A program made the translations under genes and the position numbers. Below are positions 58,969 through 64,000 of a stretch of 64,000 nt of DNA, one piece after another. A model generated the notes under the pieces. That model had not been told where the DNA came from, ran no database searches, and saw only the letters and a list, made by a program, of their open reading frames with translations. How positions within the stretch are numbered: position 1 is the stretch's first letter; each line of letters begins with the position of its first letter. This stretch comes from an uncultured Acidobacteriota bacterium (lineage in GTDB: Bacteria > Acidobacteriota > Terriglobia > Terriglobales > Acidobacteriaceae), in assembly GCA_903851035.1 (NCBI GenBank), contig CAINND010000025.1:1-64000 (forward strand), written 5' to 3'.

Positions 58969-61098
58969 GTGAACGAGTTTGCGTTTCAGCCGTTCTTTTC
59001 AAATGACGTCGGGCAGGGTGCGCTGGCCGTCGTCGCCTTCGCCACCTTCCTGCTGGCCCCGGGCTACCTGCTGGGATGGGCATGCAACCTGTTTGGTTTT
59101 CGCCGTGGCAGCGGAGCAGAGCGGGCACTGCTGAGCGTTGCGCTCTCAGTCGGCATCTCTCCGGTGCTGGCCGTTCTGGTGGCGCGTTGCTCGTCGCTGA
59201 CTGCAACACTCTGGCTTTTCTTCAGCATCAGTTTGATTGCCGCCGCGCTCGCCCTGAAAAAGGGAGCAGAGGGTGGCTCAGAGCGTTGGGCGTTGAAGCC
59301 CGGCACCGGGATTGCGCTTGGGCTGGCCGTGTTGTGGGCGGCAATTGCGCTCTTTGAGCTGGCGGACCTGCAACTTGGCCACCGGCTCTATCTCAGCGTT
59401 ACCGTGTGGGATTACTCGGTGCGCACGGCCATGGTGGAGAGCGTGCTCCGCCACGGCGTGCCCGCCACCAATCCCTTTTACCTGCCGAACGCGCAGCCGG
59501 TTGGACTGCGTTACTACTACTACTGGTATGTGCTGTGCGCGCTGGTCTCGCGCGCCGTGGGAGTGCCGGCGCGCGCGTCGCTGACGGGCAGCGTGGTGTG
59601 GAGCGGCCTGGCGCTGGCGGCAATGATCCCGCTTTATCTCAAGTACGTGCTCGGTTGCCGGAAAGGGCTGCGGCGCGCGTCGCTCATCGGACTTGTGCTG
59701 CTTGGCGTCACCGGGCTCGACGTGATTCCAAACCTCATCCTCTACGCACGGCAAACCAGCGTGATATTGCCGGACGCCGACTGGTGGGATCCCAGCCAGG
59801 TGACGGGCTGGATGGCTTCGCTGCTATGGGTGCCGCATCATGTGGCGTCGCTGGTGGCCTGCCTGGTGGGATTCCTTCTGCTGCATTCGCTGCAAGAGGA
59901 AGACGGCTGGAGCAAGCGCGTGGGCGTGGCCGCGCTGGCCGGAGTCAGCTTTGCCAGCGCCGCCGGACTGGGCATTTACGTGACCTTCGCCTTCGCCATT
60001 TTTTTAGTGGCGTGGAGCGCGAGGCTGCTGTTGCTTGGGAAATTTCGCTCGTTGATATCGTTCGCTGCTGCGGGTGCCGTGAGCCTTGCGCTCAGTGTGC
60101 CGTACCTGAGAGAGCTGAGCGGCGCGGGTGCCGGCGAGGGCTTTGCGCGCTTCCATGTGCGGGAGTTCCTGCCGCTGGTGAACTGGCTGCACGCAAATGG
60201 CGTGACCGGCACGGTGGCCGTGCAGGGAATCTCGCTGCTGGCGTTGCCGGTCATCTACTTTGCTGAATTCGGCTTCTTCCTGCTGGCCGGAGCGTGGTGG
60301 CTGCGCCGCGGTCGCACCGTTTCCAATGGCGCACAGGCTTTGTGGTGGATGTGCGGAAGCTCCTTGCTGGTGGGCACCTTGCTGCGCTCGGCGGCCATTG
60401 CGAGCAACGACCTTGGCATGCGCGCCATGCTGCCCGCTCAGTTTGCGCTGCTATTGTTCGGCGCCATGTGGCTGGGCGGCAGGGAATGGAATCGTCCTGG
60501 CACGGCCTCATCGGGAGAAGAAAAAATCACGGCCGGTGCACGCGCACTGCGTGTTGCGGCGCTTTGCACGCTAGTGCTTGGCGCGCTGGGCACCGTGCAC
60601 GAACTGATCATCCTGCGCGCCTATCCGCTGCTGGTGGATTCCGGGCAAATTGAACGCAGCGAGGGCTTCCTCCCCGCCGGGCCACAGATGGGCGAGCGCA
60701 CCTATCGGCTTCGCCAGGGCATGGAGGAATTACAGCGCCGTCTTCCGCAGGCGGCCGTGGTGCAGTACAACTCTCTTTTGCCCACTTATCCTGCGCTGCT
60801 GCTTTACTCGGGCAGGCAGAGGGCAAGTGGCATGCGCGATTGTGGCGCGCCCTTTGGAGGCCGCCCCGGCGACTGCCGGCCGATCCTCGAGCGGCTTGTG
60901 CCGCTCTACTTCCGAAATATTTACCCCGGCCCAGTAGATGTGGATGCCGCCTGCCGCGCACTGGGCGTGCAGGTACTGATTGCCACTGACGCCGACCAGG
61001 TGTGGCGCGATCCGGAGAGTTGGGTGTGGCGTCGTCCGGCCCTGGTGGCCAACCCATCGCTGCGAGCCATCGGTTGTGGGGGATTTCCGCCCAATTAG
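58969..61098 (+). CDS. Large polytopic membrane protein with YYYYW motif (copy 2, 709 aa)
   Basis: A paralogue of the protein at 39425, colinear over its whole length: LAPGYLLGWACNLFGFRRG, LRYYYYWYVLCALV, LLWVPHHVASL, and the ending VWRDPESWVWRRPALVANP. About thirteen transmembrane segments. GTG 58969 is preceded by GGGAGAG. As for copy 1, the Tyr run suggests the Chlor_Arch_YYY-type family, possibly a GT-C transferase or flippase; this is not certain. It lies 48 bases after the FAD enzyme, likely the same transcript. Confidence 0.75.
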   Translation: MNEFAFQPFFSNDVGQGALAVVAFATFLLAPGYLLGWACNLFGFRRGSGAERALLSVALSVGISPVLAVLVARCSSLTATLWLFFSISLIAAALALKKGAEGGSERWALKPGTGIALGLAVLWAAIALFELADLQLGHRLYLSVTVWDYSVRTAMVESVLRHGVPATNPFYLPNAQPVGLRYYYYWYVLCALVSRAVGVPARASLTGSVVWSGLALAAMIPLYLKYVLGCRKGLRRASLIGLVLLGVTGLDVIPNLILYARQTSVILPDADWWDPSQVTGWMASLLWVPHHVASLVACLVGFLLLHSLQEEDGWSKRVGVAALAGVSFASAAGLGIYVTFAFAIFLVAWSARLLLLGKFRSLISFAAAGAVSLALSVPYLRELSGAGAGEGFARFHVREFLPLVNWLHANGVTGTVAVQGISLLALPVIYFAEFGFFLLAGAWWLRRGRTVSNGAQALWWMCGSSLLVGTLLRSAAIASNDLGMRAMLPAQFALLLFGAMWLGGREWNRPGTASSGEEKITAGARALRVAALCTLVLGALGTVHELIILRAYPLLVDSGQIERSEGFLPAGPQMGERTYRLRQGMEELQRRLPQAAVVQYNSLLPTYPALLLYSGRQRASGMRDCGAPFGGRPGDCRPILERLVPLYFRNIYPGPVDVDAACRALGVQVLIATDADQVWRDPESWVWRRPALVANPSLRAIGCGGFPPN

Positions 61099-61403
61099 GT
61101 AGAATTTCACTGCAGGCCGGCAGTCGCAGCGAAGTGACAAATATCACACCATGACCCCCTGCCGGCAATTATGATGAATTGTTCGGCGTCTGCTGCCAGA
61201 CGCCTGGCCGTAGCCCGGGGAATCGTGAGCGAACAGGCGCGAAACGGCGCGGAATCTTGCGTCATATGCCCCAAATCGCATTCCCCGTGGCAGCGCGTCT
61301 TTCGCTCTAAGACGTTAATAACAAAGAGCTAATACTTTTTCTTGGATTGGCCCGCCAGTTGCTATTTATAGCTAGTGCCATCCAAATAGATTTAGGAGCC
61401 CGC
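61099..61403 (+). other. Intergenic region before resB
   Basis: About 305 bases with no supported gene. A 53-residue open frame (61171-61332) contains one CVIC pair but has no ribosome site. No clear promoter or terminator was found; the 3' end is A+T-rich and holds the resB ribosome site TAGGAG. Confidence 0.4.
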
Positions 61404-62825
61404 ATGGGTTTGAAGTCGTTATGGAACAAGTTGTATGACACCCTCTCTTCGGTGAAGACGGGTATTTTTCTTATCATTGTCGTCGGCATTTTTTCTGCGA
61501 TTGGCACGGTGATTCTGCAGCGCCCCACCTCAGAGCCGGAAGACCTGCAGCGCAACTATTCGCCGGAGACGCTTCTCTGGCTGGATCGCCTGGGTTTGAC
61601 CGACATCTTTCATTCCGGGTGGTTTCTGGTCCTGCTGGTGCTGTTCTGCACCTGCCTGATCTTTGTCAGCCTGGATCGCTGGCCCAACGCCTGGAAGGCT
61701 TATACCAAGCCGGTACGCTTTGCCACCGCGCCCTTCCGCGCCAGTCTGCCGTTTACGGCAAAGTTTAACGCCGGCAATGAAGCCGCAGCCCTGAGCGCGG
61801 CCGAGAAGGCTTTCCAAAAGGTGGGGTACTCGCCGGAAAAGGTCAGCGAAGGTGGTGCCAGCGGGCTGTTTGGCGAGCGCCAGAAGTTTGCCGTCTTTTC
61901 CGTTTATGTCGTGCACCTCAGCCTGTTGCTGATCTTTGCCGGCTACATTCTGGATGGCTTCGTGGGATACCGCGGCAACATCCAGGTGACGGAAGGCCAG
62001 GCGAAGAACGTGATCGTTCTGCGCGACAACAAGGGCGGCAGCACAAAGAAGGAGCTGCCGTTTTTCATCCGCTGTGACGCGGCCGGCATGGAATCCTACG
62101 CCGACGGCAGTCCGAAGAAGTGGTGGAGCAAGCTGGCGCTGCTGGAAAACGGCCGTGAAGTGGTCACCAAGACGATTATCGTCAACGACCCGCTGACCTA
62201 TAAGGGAATTCGCATCTACCAGGCCAGCATGGGCCAGTCCAGCACGCCGCGACTGCTGACCTTTGCCGCTGCTCCGGCGGCGGGCGGCGAGCCCGTCATG
62301 GTTGATGTCCCAATTAACGGCAAGGCCACGCTGCCCGATGGTGAAAGCCTGAGCGTGCTGCGCTTTGTGCCGGACTATTACATCCAGGACAACGAGGTTT
62401 TTCAGAAATCGGACGATCCGGAAAACCCGGCGATTCAACTCGGGTTGACCGATGCCAAGGGTGAGACCAAGAAACTATGGATTCTGTACGCGCAGGCCAA
62501 CTCGACCCAGGGGCAGGCGGCGCCGTACATCTTTTCCATTAAGAACGCCAAGTGGGCGCAGTACACAGGGCTGGAGGTCAGCCACCAGCCGGGGCAGTTT
62601 GGTGTGTGGGCGGGCGTGGTGGTGATGGCCTTTGGCCTGATGCTGGCCTTCTACGCGCAACATACGCGGGTGTGGGCAACCATCATTGAGTCCGAAGGCG
62701 GCAAGCAGTTGTGGGTGGGTGGAACCACCAACAAGAACCGCGACCGCTTCCAGACGAAGTTTGAAGAGATCAAGGCTGAGTTGGCGAAGGAGCTGGGCAC
62801 ACCGGCTTCCAAGCCGAAGGCCTAG
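61404..62825 (+). CDS. resB: ResB/Ccs1-like cytochrome c biogenesis protein
   Basis: A 473-residue system II haem-attachment component that works with CcsA to join haem to apocytochromes on the outer face of the membrane. Three N-terminal membrane segments (about residues 17-36, 68-88, 168-190), a large periplasmic domain with GYRGNIQVTEGQ, DPLTYKGIRIYQASMG (partly shown) and SVLRFVPDYYI, and a last membrane segment (about 410-430). ATG 61404 follows TAGGAG. Directly downstream is ccsA. The neighbouring cytochrome genes supply many haem sites, giving a clear reason for co-location. Confidence 0.93.
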   Translation: MGLKSLWNKLYDTLSSVKTGIFLIIVVGIFSAIGTVILQRPTSEPEDLQRNYSPETLLWLDRLGLTDIFHSGWFLVLLVLFCTCLIFVSLDRWPNAWKAYTKPVRFATAPFRASLPFTAKFNAGNEAAALSAAEKAFQKVGYSPEKVSEGGASGLFGERQKFAVFSVYVVHLSLLLIFAGYILDGFVGYRGNIQVTEGQAKNVIVLRDNKGGSTKKELPFFIRCDAAGMESYADGSPKKWWSKLALLENGREVVTKTIIVNDPLTYKGIRIYQASMGQSSTPRLLTFAAAPAAGGEPVMVDVPINGKATLPDGESLSVLRFVPDYYIQDNEVFQKSDDPENPAIQLGLTDAKGETKKLWILYAQANSTQGQAAPYIFSIKNAKWAQYTGLEVSHQPGQFGVWAGVVVMAFGLMLAFYAQHTRVWATIIESEGGKQLWVGGTTNKNRDRFQTKFEEIKAELAKELGTPASKPKA

Positions 62826-62898
62826 GTTTATAACGCAAGTTTATTAAGCAACAACCGTGGCTGGTGGCGACAACGCCCGGCCCAGGAGTGATTTAGCT

Positions 62899-64000
62899 AT
62901 GTCAGAAGCACGAGTGGAACAGCGGCAGCAGAACGGCACGGTGCTGCTGGTCCTGGTGGGATTGGGAATTGCCTTTGCGCTGCTGGTAGCGCTGTTGACG
63001 GCGGCCAAGGCGCACACCGGGCCAATTTACGGCGAGGCCAACATGCTGTACGCGGCGCTGGTGCTGTATGCCGGCGCGGCCGCGCTCTACATGGGCTACG
63101 GCGTCACCGGCATAGAGCGCTATGTGAATTCGGCCACGGTGCTTACCACGCTGGGATTTCTGGCCAACACGGCGGCCGTTGCGCACCGCTGGTCGGTAGC
63201 CGGACGCCCGCCCTTCAGCAACATGTACGAGATGCTGCTGAGTTTTGTGTGGACGCTGGCCCTGCTGACCCTAATTGCCGAGCGCGCCTACAAGGTTAAG
63301 ATTATCGGCTCCATCACCATGCCGATTACGGTCGTCTCGGTGATCCTGATGCAGTTGCTGCCCAGCGACGTTCGTCCGCTGGTGCCGGCCTTGCAGAGCA
63401 CCTGGCTGCAGGTGCACGTTTCGCTGGCCATGCTCAGCTATGCGGCCTGTGCCGTCAGCTTCGCCCTGGCCATGATGTTCCTTGTGCAGGACGGCATGAA
63501 GAGCGAGTCGTTCCAGGCGCTGACCAGCACCGGCACGATTGCCATCTACGCCGCCATGCTGATTACCCGCTTCCGTGGCGGAGCATTGGCCGTGACGGCC
63601 TATGACCTGGAGTCGAAAGCAGAGGTAATGGTCAGCCGCGGGCATCCGCTCTTTATTCAGATTCCCGACCTGGGCTGGCTCTACCTGCTGGTGCTGCTCT
63701 CAGCCCTGGCGCCGCTGGCGCTGTATGTGGTGGGACAGATTAAGAAGATGCCGGAGCTTTTCGATGCCGGCAGCAAGGCGATGTTTATCTCCATCGTGGT
63801 GCAGGTGCTGGGGCTGGCCATTTTCGTGGCCCGGGTCAAGAACGGACAGTATGCGAGTCCGGATGCCGATGGCTTTTACCGCACGGCGCTGCCCGCCAAT
63901 CCCTTCCTGCTGGCCGGCATTGTGGGCAGCATCCTGGCCGGATTGCTTTACCTTCTGCTGCTGTGGCGGCGCGAGGGGTTGCAGCGCATGCTGCCTCCGG
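62899..64000 (+). CDS. ccsA: CcsA-like cytochrome c biogenesis protein (3' end beyond window)
   Basis: The first 367 residues of the polytopic haem-handling partner of ResB. Segments such as LLVLVGLGIAFALLVALLT, PPFSNMYEMLLSFVW and TWLQVHVSLAMLSYAACAVSF match CcsA/CcsB proteins; the HV His is one of the external haem ligands. The WWD haem-binding domain usually comes later and is probably past the window edge. ATG 62899 lies 73 bases after resB, with AGGAGTG upstream. The frame is open to base 64000. Confidence 0.9.
   Translation, partial: MSEARVEQRQQNGTVLLVLVGLGIAFALLVALLTAAKAHTGPIYGEANMLYAALVLYAGAAALYMGYGVTGIERYVNSATVLTTLGFLANTAAVAHRWSVAGRPPFSNMYEMLLSFVWTLALLTLIAERAYKVKIIGSITMPITVVSVILMQLLPSDVRPLVPALQSTWLQVHVSLAMLSYAACAVSFALAMMFLVQDGMKSESFQALTSTGTIAIYAAMLITRFRGGALAVTAYDLESKAEVMVSRGHPLFIQIPDLGWLYLLVLLSALAPLALYVVGQIKKMPELFDAGSKAMFISIVVQVLGLAIFVARVKNGQYASPDADGFYRTALPANPFLLAGIVGSILAGLLYLLLLWRREGLQRMLPP

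Noticed and set aside
61171-61332. 53-codon plus-strand open frame with a CVIC pair before resB
   Set aside because: No ribosome site and no terminal His for haem attachment; composition like the non-coding flank.
1-64000. tRNA, rRNA or CRISPR arrays
   Set aside because: No T-loop or acceptor patterns were noticed in the gaps, and no array of short spaced repeats; tandem repeats found are inside the giant gene and code for protein domains.

Overview
The window is a 64 kb piece of a high-GC Gram-negative chromosome. It most likely comes from an Acidobacteriota (Terriglobia-like) organism. This is inferred from the gene style: NHL/Ig/CARDB repeat secreted giants, carboxypeptidase-regulatory-domain TPR proteins, many multihaem cytochromes, system II cytochrome c maturation, and TrmFO/Der/FolD housekeeping genes. 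No rRNA, tRNA or CRISPR array was seen, so the taxonomy is indirect.

Layout. 1-6.5 kb: the 3' part of trmFO, a small A+T-richer insert (higBA toxin-antitoxin plus two unknown genes), der and a DinG-type helicase. 6.5-11.8 kb: rfbFGH (CDP-6-deoxy-hexose synthesis), an unknown gene, a GNAT acetyltransferase and a GtrA-like protein. 11.8-16.2 kb: queD, queE and queC (7-deazaguanine synthesis for queuosine), split between queE and queC by a compact restriction-modification island (C5 methyltransferase, GIY-YIG nuclease, Vsr). 16.2-21 kb: TPR protein, two small proteins, folD, an HtrA-like protease, and a YjbR/MmcQ protein with a histone-H1-like tail. 21-26.2 kb (minus strand): a surface-sugar operon of NeuB-like synthase, KdsC-like phosphatase, TPP enzyme (AHAS/YerE-like), SDR epimerase and GT2 transferase. 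26.4-29 kb: gamma-glutamyltransferase and a TIM-barrel isomerase. 29-36 kb: a promoter region with a 37-bp perfect palindrome, then a 2129-residue secreted repeat protein.

36.4-64 kb is the most interesting part. It looks like an extracellular electron-transfer locus. In order it holds: a TPR membrane protein, a GT-C-like membrane protein, a large Tyr-rich membrane protein, a 16-haem cytochrome, an NHL beta-propeller, two tandem 4-haem cytochromes with an OmcE-like motif order, a parvulin-type PPIase, an outer-membrane beta-barrel, a second NHL propeller, a cytochrome with 11 CXXCH plus one CX3CH motif, two more GT-C-like proteins, a second TPR protein, an FAD oxidoreductase, a second Tyr-rich membrane protein, and then ResB and CcsA for haem attachment. 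Paralogous envelope genes (TPR, GT-C-like, Tyr-rich membrane protein) sit on both sides of the cytochrome block. I infer an export, glycosylation and assembly system for extracellular cytochromes, possibly filaments. Motifs and gene order support this; nothing here proves function.
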